This document shows, one piece after another, positions 25,441-33,289 of a DNA stretch of 41,092 nucleotides. The position numbers and the translations under genes are program-made. The notes beneath the pieces were generated by a model that searched no databases, was not told the DNA's origin, and saw nothing but the letters and a program-made list of their open reading frames with translations. Source of the DNA: Caldilineales bacterium (GTDB lineage: Bacteria > Chloroflexota > Anaerolineae > JAAEKA01); the NCBI GenBank assembly GCA_025055015.1, contig JANWYQ010000158.1:1-41092 (forward strand), written 5' to 3'. Every line of letters starts with the position of its first letter. Within the stretch, counting starts at the first letter, position 1.

Positions 25441-26770
25441 GCCGGTGGACGACGAGCGCCCCTTCCTGTCTGAGCCGAGCACGCTGGCGCTGGTCCACCT
25501 CAACGCCTATTGGTTCGGCTTGTCCTACCTGTGGAACGGCCTGGGCATCATCCTGTTGCCTGCGCTGCTGATGGGCCTGGTGCCGGACGCGTTGAAGGGC
25601 ACCTACCTGGGCGCGCTCAGCTTCGTCGGGCTGGTGGTGACCATGCTGACCCAGCCGGTGGCGGGCGCGGTGAGCGATCGCAGCGGCTGGCTGGGGCGCT
25701 GGGGCAAGCGCCGGCCCTGGATGGCGCTGGGCACGGCCGGCGATCTGCTCTTCCTGGCCGGCCTGGCGCTGGCCGCGGACTTCTGGGTGGCGGCCGTGGC
25801 CTACGTGGGCCTGCAGGTGGCGTCGGGCGTCGCTGAGGCGGCCTTTCAGAGCCTGCTGCCTGACCGCGTGCCCAACCAGCATCGCGGTCGAGGGTCCGGG
25901 ATCAAGAACGCCCTGCAGATCGTGGGCTTCATCGCCGGCGTCGGCGTGGGCGGTTGGCTGGCCGGCCGAGGCCGGCTGGACTGGGCCTTCGCAGCCACGG
26001 GCGCCGCCCTGGTGGTCACGTTGGCCTGGACGGCCTTCGGCGTGCGCGAGGAGCCGTTCCTGCGGCCGCGGCGGCGGTCGTTGGCGGTGGGCGAGGCTCT
26101 GCGGCGCGCGTTCGTCCACAGCTTTGCCTTCGACCGCAGCCAGGCGCCCGGCTACGCGCGGCTGCTGGTGGGGCGGGGGCTGGTGCTGGCCGGCTTCTAC
26201 GCGCTGCAGGGCTTCGCCCAATACTTCGTTGCGGACGTGCTGGCCGTGCCCAACCCGGTGGGCACCACCGCCGTCTTGATGGCAGTGATGGCCGCGGCCG
26301 TCTTCCTGCTGGCGGTGCCCGCGGGCGCGCTGGCGGATCGGCTGGGGCGCCGGCCTTTGACCCTCTTCGCCGTGGGCCTCGGCGCCGTGGCTACCGTCCT
26401 GTTGATGTTCGTCACGTCGGTGAGCCAGCTGGTGGTGGCCGGCGGGCTGGTGGGCGTGGCCGTGGGCGTGTTCGTGAGCGCCAACTGGGCGTGGGCAGCC
26501 GACCTGGTGCCCCCGGCGGATGCGGGCCGCTACCTGGGCCTGGGCAACATCGCGGTGGCCGCGGCCAGCGCGTTCTCACGGCTCCTGGCCGGCCTCATCG
26601 TGGACGGCGGCAACGCCGTGCGCATGGGCCTGGGTTACCAGGTGCTCTTCGTGGTGTTGGCCCTGGGGATGGCCGCCGGCGCGCTGGCGCTGGCCGGCGT
26701 CCCGGAGACGCGGCCGGCCGCCCGCCTGCTGTCCGCTCGGCCTCCCACCTCCACCGGCGCCGGCGACTAG
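25430..26770 (+). CDS. MFS transporter (GPH/SLC45-like)
   Basis: Twelve-helix major facilitator of 446 residues. The loop GAVSDRSGWLGRWGKRRPWM and the matching second-half GALADRLGRRPL are the conserved MFS motif A; the RWGKRRPW spelling is typical of glycoside/cation symporters (GPH) and SLC45-like sucrose carriers, so a sugar substrate is plausible but unproven. The GTG at 25430 overlaps the end of pabBC by 11 bases; a second GTG at 25445 is an alternative and has a weak AAGGGTG before it. No sugar-catabolic genes lie nearby. Confidence 0.88.
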   Translation: MKGEPVDDERPFLSEPSTLALVHLNAYWFGLSYLWNGLGIILLPALLMGLVPDALKGTYLGALSFVGLVVTMLTQPVAGAVSDRSGWLGRWGKRRPWMALGTAGDLLFLAGLALAADFWVAAVAYVGLQVASGVAEAAFQSLLPDRVPNQHRGRGSGIKNALQIVGFIAGVGVGGWLAGRGRLDWAFAATGAALVVTLAWTAFGVREEPFLRPRRRSLAVGEALRRAFVHSFAFDRSQAPGYARLLVGRGLVLAGFYALQGFAQYFVADVLAVPNPVGTTAVLMAVMAAAVFLLAVPAGALADRLGRRPLTLFAVGLGAVATVLLMFVTSVSQLVVAGGLVGVAVGVFVSANWAWAADLVPPADAGRYLGLGNIAVAAASAFSRLLAGLIVDGGNAVRMGLGYQVLFVVLALGMAAGALALAGVPETRPAARLLSARPPTSTGAGD

Positions 26771-27014
26771 CTCGCCTCCCTGCGCCTTCCTCGGCTGCCC
26801 TCCCGGCCCCTGTGTCTCTTGGGAGCTGCGCCGGCGAGGCAAGGGCATGTCATTCCAAGCCCCGCTGGGCCGAAGCGGCCTGTTCGAGCCGCGCCGAAGC
26901 CCTACTCGGCGCTGAAGGCGCCCTGCCGACGGCGTAGTTCCTGCCCTCCTTTCCTCGGTCTCCCTGGTTTCCTCGTCTTCCCTCGATCCCCGGCTCTGCC
27001 TCGGAGGTGCCCCC
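26771..27014. other. Intergenic gap rich in pyrimidine tracts
   Basis: A 244-base gap between the MFS gene and sixA. The plus strand from about 26935 is dominated by CCT/TTC runs (TTCCTGCCCTCCTTTCC). An imperfect CTCGCC/GGCGAG pairing near 26773 and 26833 is the only inverted repeat I see. No promoter with convincing spacing and no gene. Confidence 0.5.
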
Positions 27015-27536
27015 ATGCGACTGCTTACCCTGTTGCGCCACGCCAAGTCTGACTGGAGCGACGAGACCCTGGCCGACTTCGAGCGACCGTTGAAGGATCG
27101 CGGCCGCCGCGACGCGCCCCTAATGGGCCACTATTTTGCCCAGCTCGACCTCCTGCCGGAGCTGATTGTCAGCTCGTCGGCCCGCCGCGCCCGGCAGACT
27201 GCGGACCTGTTCGCCGAGGCCGCAGGCCTGCGGGGGATCGTTCGCTGGGAGGACGCGCTGTACATGGCCACCGGCCAGGAGATCCTGGCCGTGGTGGCCG
27301 GCCTGCCGGACGATGTGGGCCATGCTATGGTGGTGGGACACAACCCAGGCCTGGAGGAGGCGACCACGCTGTTGATCGGCGCATCGTCGGCAGGGGAGAC
27401 GCTGGGTGTGCGCCTGCCCACCTGCGCCGCGGCGCACCTGGTGCTGCTGGTGGACAGCTGGAGCGAGGTGCGGCCGGGCTGCGGCCAGCTCCAGTGGCTG
27501 GTGACCCCTAAGCTGCTGCCTAAGGCGGGAAAGTAG
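27015..27536 (+). CDS. sixA: SixA-type phosphohistidine phosphatase
   Basis: Small histidine phosphatase of 173 residues. The phosphoacceptor is His9 in LLRHAKSDW, with the second catalytic His109 in VVGHNPGLEE, and SSARRARQTA supplies the substrate arginines. The RHAKSDW spelling and short length are those of SixA, which removes phosphate from phosphohistidine in signalling proteins such as HPt domains or the nitrogen PTS; the target here is unknown. GGAGGT precedes the ATG by 6 bases. It is convergent with the CBS gene across a shared hairpin. Confidence 0.9.
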   Translation: MRLLTLLRHAKSDWSDETLADFERPLKDRGRRDAPLMGHYFAQLDLLPELIVSSSARRARQTADLFAEAAGLRGIVRWEDALYMATGQEILAVVAGLPDDVGHAMVVGHNPGLEEATTLLIGASSAGETLGVRLPTCAAAHLVLLVDSWSEVRPGCGQLQWLVTPKLLPKAGK

Positions 27537-27549
27537 GGACCGGAGACGA

Positions 27550-27582
27550 AGACTGGCCCAATCTCTGCGACTGGGCCAGTCT
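27550..27582. terminator. Bidirectional hairpin between sixA and the CBS gene (AGACTGGSCCAG family)
   Basis: AGACTGGCCCA (27550-27560) is exactly complementary to 27572-27582, with an 11-base loop, exactly filling the 50-base gap between the convergent stops. It shares its core with the larger palindrome at 3183-3246. Confidence 0.65.
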
Positions 27583-27586
27583 GAGG

Positions 27587-28228
27587 TCAAATCGTCCGCA
27601 CGTCCTTGAGCTTGACGACCAAGGGGGCCAGGGTGGCGCGCAGCTCCTGCTCGGACACGCCCTCCACCTTGAACACCAGCTCCGACGTGGAGGGGTCCTC
27701 GCCGGCGAAGGTGCCCAGGGCGATGATGTTGCCCCCCTTCTCGAACACTGCCCGGCTGAGCTGGGCGATCTCGCCGGCTACGTTGGGCACCAGCACGGCG
27801 ATGCGCACGCCCTTTTGCCGCGCGCCCATCATCTCCAGCATCAGCTTGAAGATGTCGGTCTCGGTGATGATGCCGACGATCTTGCCGTCCCGCATCACGG
27901 GCAGGCCACCCACCTTGTTGTCGGCCATGATGCGGGCCGCTTCCTCGATGGGGGTGTCCTCGGTGACGGTCAGCACCTTCTTGGTCATCACGTCCTTGAC
28001 CTTAATCTTGCTGACCAGGTAGTGGACCTCCCACACGCTCAGGAGGGTGGCGCTGGAGGGGGAGGCGTTGAGCATGTCCTTCTCCGACACGATGCCGACC
28101 AGCTTGCCGTCCTGCACCACGGGCGCGCGGCGGATGCGCTCTTTGCGCAGCATGTCCACTGCGTCCAGCACCGGCGTGTCGGGGGAGACGGTGATCACAG
28201 GGTGGGACATCCGTTCGCCAACTAACAT
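27587..28228 (-). CDS. Tandem CBS domain protein with C-terminal ACT domain
   Basis: A 213-residue cytoplasmic sensor-type protein. Two CBS motifs are visible: MSHPVITVSPDTPVLDAVDML...RRAPVVQDGKLVGIVSEKDML and VMTKKVLTVTEDTPIEEAARIM...GGLPVMRDGKIVGIITETDI, a Bateman module that binds adenine nucleotides. An ACT-like domain follows (RIAVLVPNVAGEIAQLSRAVFEKGGNI), which usually binds an amino acid. This AcuB-like architecture suggests a metabolic regulator, but its partner is unknown. GGAGGT is 4 bases before the ATG. It has its own promoter and a small leader hairpin. Confidence 0.92.
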   Translation of the reverse strand: MLVGERMSHPVITVSPDTPVLDAVDMLRKERIRRAPVVQDGKLVGIVSEKDMLNASPSSATLLSVWEVHYLVSKIKVKDVMTKKVLTVTEDTPIEEAARIMADNKVGGLPVMRDGKIVGIITETDIFKLMLEMMGARQKGVRIAVLVPNVAGEIAQLSRAVFEKGGNIIALGTFAGEDPSTSELVFKVEGVSEQELRATLAPLVVKLKDVRTI

Positions 28229-28246
28229 GAGGACCTCCTTCGGTTG

Positions 28247-28264
28247 AGAACCGTCGCTGGTTCT
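28247..28264 (-). other. Leader hairpin of the CBS gene
   Basis: AGAACC (28247-28252) and GGTTCT (28259-28264) form a perfect 6-bp stem with a 6-base loop, just upstream of the GGAGGT ribosome binding site. It could influence translation. Confidence 0.4.
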
Positions 28265-28288
28265 GGGATTAGATTGCTAGCGTCCCGG

Positions 28289-28317
28289 ATGATAGCCGGT
28301 TCTGCCCGGACTGGCAA
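28289..28317 (-). promoter_or_regulatory. Promoter TTGCCA-17-TATCAT for the CBS gene
   Basis: On the minus strand TTGCCA (28317-28312) and TATCAT (28294-28289) have 17-base spacing, predicting a start near 28282 and a leader of about 54 bases. Confidence 0.6.
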
Positions 28318-28343
28318 AACTGGGGTTGCCGGGAGAGCTTGGT

Positions 28344-28700
28344 GTCGAGGCTTTTGCCGGTGGGTTTGGGAGGGTGAATGTGCACGGATGGCCGGCTGAA
28401 GCCTCGAGAGTCCGTGTCGGGAGGACGAGGAACGAGCGGAGGGTTGAGGCTTTTGCCGGTGGGTTTGTGGGAGGGTGGGTGGGCACGGATGGCCGGCTGA
28501 AGCCTCGAGTCCGTGTCGGGAGGAACGGGAATGAGCGGAGGGTCGAAGCTTTTGCCGGTGGGTTGGGGAGGGTGAATGCGCACGGATGGCCGGCTGAAGA
28601 GTCCTTGACGGGGGGAACGAGAATGAGCAGAAGGGCGAGGCCTTGGCCGGTGGGTTCGGTGATGTGCGGCGTCGAGGCCTGAGCCGGCGGGTAAGGTGAT
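28344..28700. repeat. REP-like tandem array, 99-bp period
   Basis: Three long units begin at 28344, 28443 and 28542 (99, 99 and 92 bases), followed by truncated copies at about 28634 and 28670. In unit 1, TCGAGGCTTTTGCCGG (28345-28360) pairs with 28392-28407 across a 31-base loop, with one mismatch and one G-U. Unit 2 keeps this stem (28444-28459 with 28493-28508); unit 3 has lost the outer part. A second nested pairing CACGGA/TCCGTG is kept in units 1 and 2. The array fills most of the 538-base gap between the patatin and CBS genes. I see no gene: frames stay open only because the period is a multiple of three. Confidence 0.88.
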
Positions 28701-28766
28701 CGAAGCTGAGTACCGTTGGGCTAGAGCCTCGACCCCCGAGCGGATAGCCGAGGCCCCTGCCTCGCG

Positions 28767-29603
28767 CTACCCCAGCAGCGCGCGCAGGCGGGGGAGGGCC
28801 GCCTCGGCCGCCGCGCGGCCGCGCTGCACCAGCTCGATGTGGTCGGGGATCAGAAAGTCCATCTCGGCCACGTCCGGCTCGATCAGCACGTCGGCCTCGT
28901 CGCAGGGGTCCAGGCTGCGGCTGATCAGGTTGGAGAGAGCCACGCTGCCGGCCCAGTAGGCGTTGCGAGGGCGACGGTGCAGCAAGGGCATGATGTTGAC
29001 CCCGATCACCACGTCCGCGCCCATCTCGTGCAGCACGCGCAGGCGCAGGTTGTTGCTGGCGAAGCCGTCGCACAGCAGCCGGCCGCCGTAGCGCACCGGC
29101 GCTACGAAGCCCGGCACCGACGCGCTCGCCCGCACCGCAGCCGCCACCCGGCCCGAGGTGATGTTCACCGCCTCGCCCGTCAGCAGGTCGGTGGCGCCCA
29201 CCACCAGCGGGATGGGTAGCTCGTCGAAGGTGACGTCGCCGATGGCGCGGATCAGCTCCATCTCCAGGTTGTAGAAGTCGAACAGCCCCAGGCGGTCCAG
29301 GCCGCTGCGGAAGGGGTTCAGCAGGATAGGGCGAACGATCTTGCGCCAGCGGTAGTGGCGGGAGAGCGCCAACATCCGCTCCACCGACATGCCGGAGGCG
29401 TACAGGGCGGCCACCACGGCGCCCGCGCTGACCCCGCTGACCAAGTCGGCCCGGATGCCCGCCTCCTCCAGCACCTGCAACACCCCCAGGTGCGCGCGGC
29501 CGCGCATCACGCCGCCGGCCAACGCCAGGCCGATGCGCGGCCGCCGGCGGGCGGCGTCCGGCGCTGGGCCGTCGCAGGCCCTCGGCTCCGCTGCTGCGCT
29601 CAT
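28767..29603 (-). CDS. Patatin-like phospholipase (RssA-type)
   Basis: Ser-Asp dyad lipid acyl hydrolase of 278 residues. Oxyanion loop GGVMRGRAHLGVL (30-42; the usual GGGxRG has Val-Met here), nucleophile Ser59 in SGVSAGAVV, catalytic Asp179 in LLCDGFASNN. It would free fatty acids from lipids. No signal peptide is visible, so it is cytoplasmic. The ATG at 29603 overlaps the stop of the aldehyde oxidoreductase (ATGA), so it is translationally coupled as the last gene of the SCP2/Fe-ADH/AOR operon. Open frame continues upstream but belongs to a shadow of the oxidoreductase gene. Confidence 0.92.
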   Translation of the reverse strand: MSAAAEPRACDGPAPDAARRRPRIGLALAGGVMRGRAHLGVLQVLEEAGIRADLVSGVSAGAVVAALYASGMSVERMLALSRHYRWRKIVRPILLNPFRSGLDRLGLFDFYNLEMELIRAIGDVTFDELPIPLVVGATDLLTGEAVNITSGRVAAAVRASASVPGFVAPVRYGGRLLCDGFASNNLRLRVLHEMGADVVIGVNIMPLLHRRPRNAYWAGSVALSNLISRSLDPCDEADVLIEPDVAEMDFLIPDHIELVQRGRAAAEAALPRLRALLG

Positions 29604-31504
29604 GCCGGAACTGCCTCGCCCCACAGCTCGGCCGTCCACGCCTCCAGGCCCAGCTCCCGCAGCTTGGCCGGCAGCGGCTTGCCCGTGGCCGGGTCCCACT
29701 GTCGCACGCCGTAGTAGAGGTCCAGCAGCAGGTCAATGTCGGGCACGAAGCCCTCGGTGCCGCCGGCCTCGATGCGCTGGCGCAGCAGCTTGGGCAGCCG
29801 GTCGTCGGCGCGGGTGGCGCCCAGGCGGAAGTTGAGCACCCGCTTGAACACGCTGATCCGCTCGCCGAGGCGCATCACCTCGGCGTAGTCCACCGGCCAG
29901 CCGGTGAGGGATTGCAGCAGCCCCACCACGTTGTCCGCGGTGACGTCCTCGAAGTGGCACAGGATGGCCGAGTTGGTGAAGCTGCGGTAGTCCATGGTGC
30001 GGGCCGCCAGCCGCGCCACCTCCACGTCCTGCGCATGGCGGTCCACCAGGTCCAGGCCGAACTCAGGCACCACGCGGCCGCGGATCACCTCGTAGTAGTC
30101 GCCGGCCATGTGGCACGCGCCGCGGCTGGTGGTGGCGTAGACCAGCGCCTGGCCGGAGAAGGCGCGCGGGTCGTGGTAGGGCACCTCCAGCCCCTTGACG
30201 GTGACCGCCAGCTCCGGCACGCCGAAGTGCCGCGCCACTGCGTCCGTCCCCTCGGCCAGCAGGTCGCCGATCCCACGGCGGTGGGCGATCTTCTCCACCA
30301 GCTCGATGGCCGCTGCCAGGTTGCCCCAGCGCAGGTCCAGGCCGTCGGTCTGCGCCTGGGTGACGATGCCCTGGTTGTAGAGGTAGAAGAGGAAGGCGAT
30401 GGTGTGAGAGGTGGAGATGGTGTCCAGGCCGTGGAGGTTGCACAGGTGGCCGGCGTAGGCTGCGCCCTGCAGGTCGTTGGCGCCGATCAGCGCGCTGAAG
30501 CCCACCGCGGTCTCGTACTCCGGGCCGTCCACGCGCGGGGTCTCGCTGCCGGTCACCGCGCTGCGCTCGACCGTGTAGCGGTCCAGGTGCACCTCACGGC
30601 CGCAGGAGATGGGGCATCGGTAGCAGGGCACCTGGCGGTCGAGCATGGTGTCCATCAACACCGTGGCGTTGATGCCCTCCTCGATCTGCGGGTCGGTGCT
30701 GGCGGTGAAGTAGCGGATGGGCGTGTCGCCGTACATGTAGCCCACGTCCGCGCCCATGATGGTGCCCGACATGCGCAGGCCGACCACGAAGAAGTCCTCC
30801 ACCACGAAGCGCATGGCCGCGCGCAGGAACTGCTTGAACGCCGCCGGGTCGGCCATGGGCGCCTCGGCCTTGCCGCCGCAGACGATGGCCTTGAGCCGCT
30901 TGCTGCCCATTACCGCGCCCAGGCCGGTGCGGGCCGCCGCGCGGCCGTGGTCGTTCATCACCGCGGCGTACTTGACCGAGTTCTCGCCGGCCGCGCCGAT
31001 GGTGGCCACGTGCAGGCGCACCTTCTCCTCGGCGTGGGCGGCCTTGACCTGGTCCTGGGTGTCGTAGTGGTTGAGGCCCCACAGGTGGCCCGCGTCGTGC
31101 AGCGCCACCTTGCCGTTGATCACGCTGAGATAGACCGGCGACGGCGCGCGGCCGGTGATGAGGATGCCGTCGTAGCCGGCCTGGCGCAGCGCGGGCCCCC
31201 AGTGGCCGCCGCCGTTGGCCTCGCCCACCAGGCGGGTGAGGGGCGAGCGCGCCACGACGCTGTAGCGGCCGGCCGCCGGGATCGGCGTGCCCACGAAGGG
31301 GCCGGTCATGAAGATCAGCGGGTTGTCCGGGCCTAGGGGGTCGGTGTCGGCGGCAACGTAGTCCGCCAAGTAGCGCGCGCCCAGCCCGCTGCCGCCCAAG
31401 AAGTGGCGGGCGTAGTCGGGGTTGAGCGGCTCGTCCCACCAGCGGCCGGCCGTCAGGTCGACGCGCAGCAGTCTGCCGTGGTAGCCAGGGAGTGGTGTAG
31501 TCAT
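29600..31504 (-). CDS. Tungsten-type aldehyde:ferredoxin oxidoreductase
   Basis: AOR-family enzyme of 634 residues that oxidises aldehydes to acids and reduces ferredoxin through a bis-pterin W (or Mo) centre and one 4Fe-4S cluster. N-terminal YHGRLLRVDLTAGRWWDEPL, VARSPLTRLVGEANGGGHWGPALRQAGYDGILITG and the cluster cysteines 294, 297 and 301 (CYRCPISC) plus Cys516 (AILCHF) are all present; NLHGLDTIST is the pterin-region DxxGLD-like element. The start ATG is 4 bases after the Fe-ADH stop with only a weak ribosome binding site. Its neighbours suggest it works on the aldehyde product of the Fe-dependent alcohol dehydrogenase. Ferredoxin and cofactor genes are not in the window. Confidence 0.95.
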   Translation of the reverse strand: MTTPLPGYHGRLLRVDLTAGRWWDEPLNPDYARHFLGGSGLGARYLADYVAADTDPLGPDNPLIFMTGPFVGTPIPAAGRYSVVARSPLTRLVGEANGGGHWGPALRQAGYDGILITGRAPSPVYLSVINGKVALHDAGHLWGLNHYDTQDQVKAAHAEEKVRLHVATIGAAGENSVKYAAVMNDHGRAAARTGLGAVMGSKRLKAIVCGGKAEAPMADPAAFKQFLRAAMRFVVEDFFVVGLRMSGTIMGADVGYMYGDTPIRYFTASTDPQIEEGINATVLMDTMLDRQVPCYRCPISCGREVHLDRYTVERSAVTGSETPRVDGPEYETAVGFSALIGANDLQGAAYAGHLCNLHGLDTISTSHTIAFLFYLYNQGIVTQAQTDGLDLRWGNLAAAIELVEKIAHRRGIGDLLAEGTDAVARHFGVPELAVTVKGLEVPYHDPRAFSGQALVYATTSRGACHMAGDYYEVIRGRVVPEFGLDLVDRHAQDVEVARLAARTMDYRSFTNSAILCHFEDVTADNVVGLLQSLTGWPVDYAEVMRLGERISVFKRVLNFRLGATRADDRLPKLLRQRIEAGGTEGFVPDIDLLLDLYYGVRQWDPATGKPLPAKLRELGLEAWTAELWGEAVPA

Positions 31505-31508
31505 ACCA

Positions 31509-32672
31509 TCAGAAGTCCACCGACCGCCCTTCGTACGCGCACATGAACAGCTTGGCCAGGTCCTCGCTGTTGGCGAAGCGCGCGTTGAAGAACAGCTGAT
31601 TGTCCGCCTCGGCGTTGGCGATCAGCTTGGGCAGCGCGGCCTCGAAGTCCTCACGGTCCACGCCCAGCTGCTGGACGCTGGTGGCGAAGTCAATGCGGCG
31701 CTGCAGGTCGCGGATGGCGGCCACCAGGCTGGCCGCGCCCTGGGCCTCGTCCTCGGCCGGCAGGTCCAGGAACTTGGCGATGTCCGCGTAGCGGGTGCCG
31801 CCGCCGTTGGCGGTGAACTCGATCACGTAGGGCAGAAAGAGGCCCACCGAGCGGCCGTGGGGCACGTGGAACACCGCGCCCAGGGAGTGGCCCATGGCGT
31901 GGGCCAGGGCCGCCATGGAGTTGCCGAAGCCCAGGCCCGCGATGCTGGCCGCGTTGTGCATGTGCTCGCGCGCCTCCATGTCCTGGCCGTTGGCGTAGGC
32001 GCGGGGGAGGTACTGGAACACCAGCGCCGTGGCCTTCAGGCACAGCCCATCGCTGAAGTCGTTGTGCATGGTGCTGGTGTAGCCTTCCACCGCGTGGGTG
32101 AGCACGTCCATGCCCGTGTCCGCGGTGATGCGCGGGGGCATGCTGGTCACCAGGCTGGGGTCCACGATGGCCAGGTCGGGCGTCAGCTCGTGGGTGCCCA
32201 TGGAGAGCTTCATGCCGATGTCGGTGTCGGTGAGCACCGTGGCCCAGGTGGTCTCCGAGCCGGTGCCGGAGGTGGTGGGGATGGCCACCAGCCGCGCCTT
32301 CTGGCGCAGGCCGTAGGTCTCCATGGGGTTGATGGCCGCCGGATCTGCGGTGGGGCACTCGTAGAGCAGCCAGGCGGCCTTGGCTGCGTCCATGGCCGAG
32401 CCGCCGCCTAGGCCGATCACCCAGTCGGGCTGGTACTGGGCCATCTGCTCGGCCGCCCGCCGCACCGTCTGCAGCGACGGTTCCGGCTCTACATCGGCGA
32501 AAACAGCGCTTTCGAGGCCGGCAGCCCGGAGGTGCTTCTGGACCCGCTCCACGAAGCCCAGGCGCACCATGTTGGCGTCGGTGACGAAGAACGCCCGGCG
32601 CCCTCGAAGCTCCTCCAGGTAGTTTAGCGCGTCCTCGCCGAACACAATCCTGGGGCTGCTGAAGATCCACAT
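31509..32672 (-). CDS. Iron-containing (type III) alcohol dehydrogenase
   Basis: NAD(P)-dependent Fe-ADH of 387 residues. GGGSAMDAAK (89-98) binds the nucleotide; the iron ligands Asp189, His193 (DTGMDVLTHAVEGY), His258 (ALAHAMGHSLG) and His272 (HVPHGRSVG) are intact. It would interconvert an alcohol and an aldehyde. GGAG lies 10 bases before the ATG, overlapping the end of the SCP2 gene. The C-terminal half includes QLGVDREDFEAALPKLIANA, as in the family. The pairing with a tungsten aldehyde oxidoreductase makes an alcohol-aldehyde-acid sequence likely. Confidence 0.95.
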   Translation of the reverse strand: MWIFSSPRIVFGEDALNYLEELRGRRAFFVTDANMVRLGFVERVQKHLRAAGLESAVFADVEPEPSLQTVRRAAEQMAQYQPDWVIGLGGGSAMDAAKAAWLLYECPTADPAAINPMETYGLRQKARLVAIPTTSGTGSETTWATVLTDTDIGMKLSMGTHELTPDLAIVDPSLVTSMPPRITADTGMDVLTHAVEGYTSTMHNDFSDGLCLKATALVFQYLPRAYANGQDMEAREHMHNAASIAGLGFGNSMAALAHAMGHSLGAVFHVPHGRSVGLFLPYVIEFTANGGGTRYADIAKFLDLPAEDEAQGAASLVAAIRDLQRRIDFATSVQQLGVDREDFEAALPKLIANAEADNQLFFNARFANSEDLAKLFMCAYEGRSVDF

Positions 32673-32679
32673 AGTTGCA

Positions 32680-33084
32680 TCACTCCGGGAACTCCGTCGG
32701 CACCTTGGTCGCAGAGTTCACCAGCTCCTGCGCGGCCTTGACGGCCCGTAGCACCTTGGCCATGTTGCCCTTGAGCTTGAGCTGGCGGGTGATCAGCGCC
32801 TGGATGGGGTCCACCTGCTTGGCCAGCACCTTCTTCCAGGCCGGGATCTTGCCCGACACCTCGAACTCCGGCGTCTTGACGCTTGCGTCGTTCACCACGA
32901 AGGCATCGCGGCACTCGCCGTGCCACAGGTCCAGGTAGATGGTCTTGGTGCTGCCGTCGCCCAGCTCGGCGATGAAATAGAAGTCGCCCTCCCAGGTGGC
33001 GGCGGCCTCGCGATAGGCGTCGTTGGTGTTGATGGCATCCTTCAGGGCGACGGCCCACTCCTCGGACATGAACGGAATAGCCAT
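32680..33084 (-). CDS. SCP2 sterol-transfer-domain protein
   Basis: Small soluble protein of 134 residues with the SCP2 fold, a hydrophobic-ligand carrier: [32 protein letters not shown], then [40 protein letters not shown], the pattern of bacterial SCP2 proteins that bind fatty acyl or other lipids. It leads a four-gene operon with an Fe-alcohol dehydrogenase, an aldehyde oxidoreductase and a patatin lipase. GGAGG is 12 bases before the ATG. A ligand-delivery role for the oxidoreductases is an inference. Confidence 0.88.
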   Translation of the reverse strand: MAIPFMSEEWAVALKDAINTNDAYREAAATWEGDFYFIAELGDGSTKTIYLDLWHGECRDAFVVNDASVKTPEFEVSGKIPAWKKVLAKQVDPIQALITRQLKLKGNMAKVLRAVKAAQELVNSATKVPTEFPE

Positions 33085-33155
33085 AGGTGCAAGATCCTCC
33101 TTGATTTGTGGATTGGCAGACGGGGATGACGCAGCGCGTCTAAACGGGTGCTTGC

Positions 33156-33184
33156 ACTATACCACGAAAAGGAGGCCGCCGCAA
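33156..33184 (-). promoter_or_regulatory. Promoter TTGCGG-17-TATAGT of the SCP2 operon
   Basis: On the minus strand TTGCGG (33184-33179) and TATAGT (33161-33156) have 17-base spacing. The start near 33149 gives a leader of about 65 bases. The -35 box lies inside a 7-bp palindrome. Confidence 0.65.
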
Positions 33185-33196
33185 ATGGCCGGCGGC
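33175..33196. promoter_or_regulatory. Candidate operator palindrome over the SCP2 promoter -35 box
   Basis: GCCGCCG (33175-33181) and CGGCGGC (33190-33196) are perfect complements around 8 bases and cover the -35 element (33179-33184), as expected of a repressor site. It could equally be chance in GC-rich DNA. Confidence 0.35.
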
Positions 33197-33253
33197 TTCG
33201 ACAGGCTCCGCTGCCGGCGTGGGGTGAGCTGGTCCAACTCCGTGTTCCAGCGT

Positions 33254-33282
33254 TTGCCCGGCCGCGCCGCCTGTGTTACCAT
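33254..33282 (+). promoter_or_regulatory. Promoter TTGCCC-17-TACCAT, leaderless type
   Basis: TTGCCC (33254-33259) and TACCAT (33277-33282) have 17-base spacing, and the GTG start of the next gene begins 8 bases after the box. The -35 hexamer is identical to that of the promoter at 8861-8890, which has the same layout. Confidence 0.55.
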
Positions 33283-33289
33283 TAGCGCC

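Noticed and set aside
28269..28682. Repeat-containing protein genes on either strand across the 99-bp array
   Set aside because: Frames remain open because the period is 33 codons, but indels between units shift the frame and there is no ribosome binding site or signal peptide.
28344..28700. CRISPR array
   Set aside because: Units are 92-99 bases with similarity along their whole length; no short repeat with unique spacers and no cas genes.
29912..31336. 474-codon plus-strand open frame
   Set aside because: Antisense to the aldehyde oxidoreductase, whose cysteines and motifs are intact.
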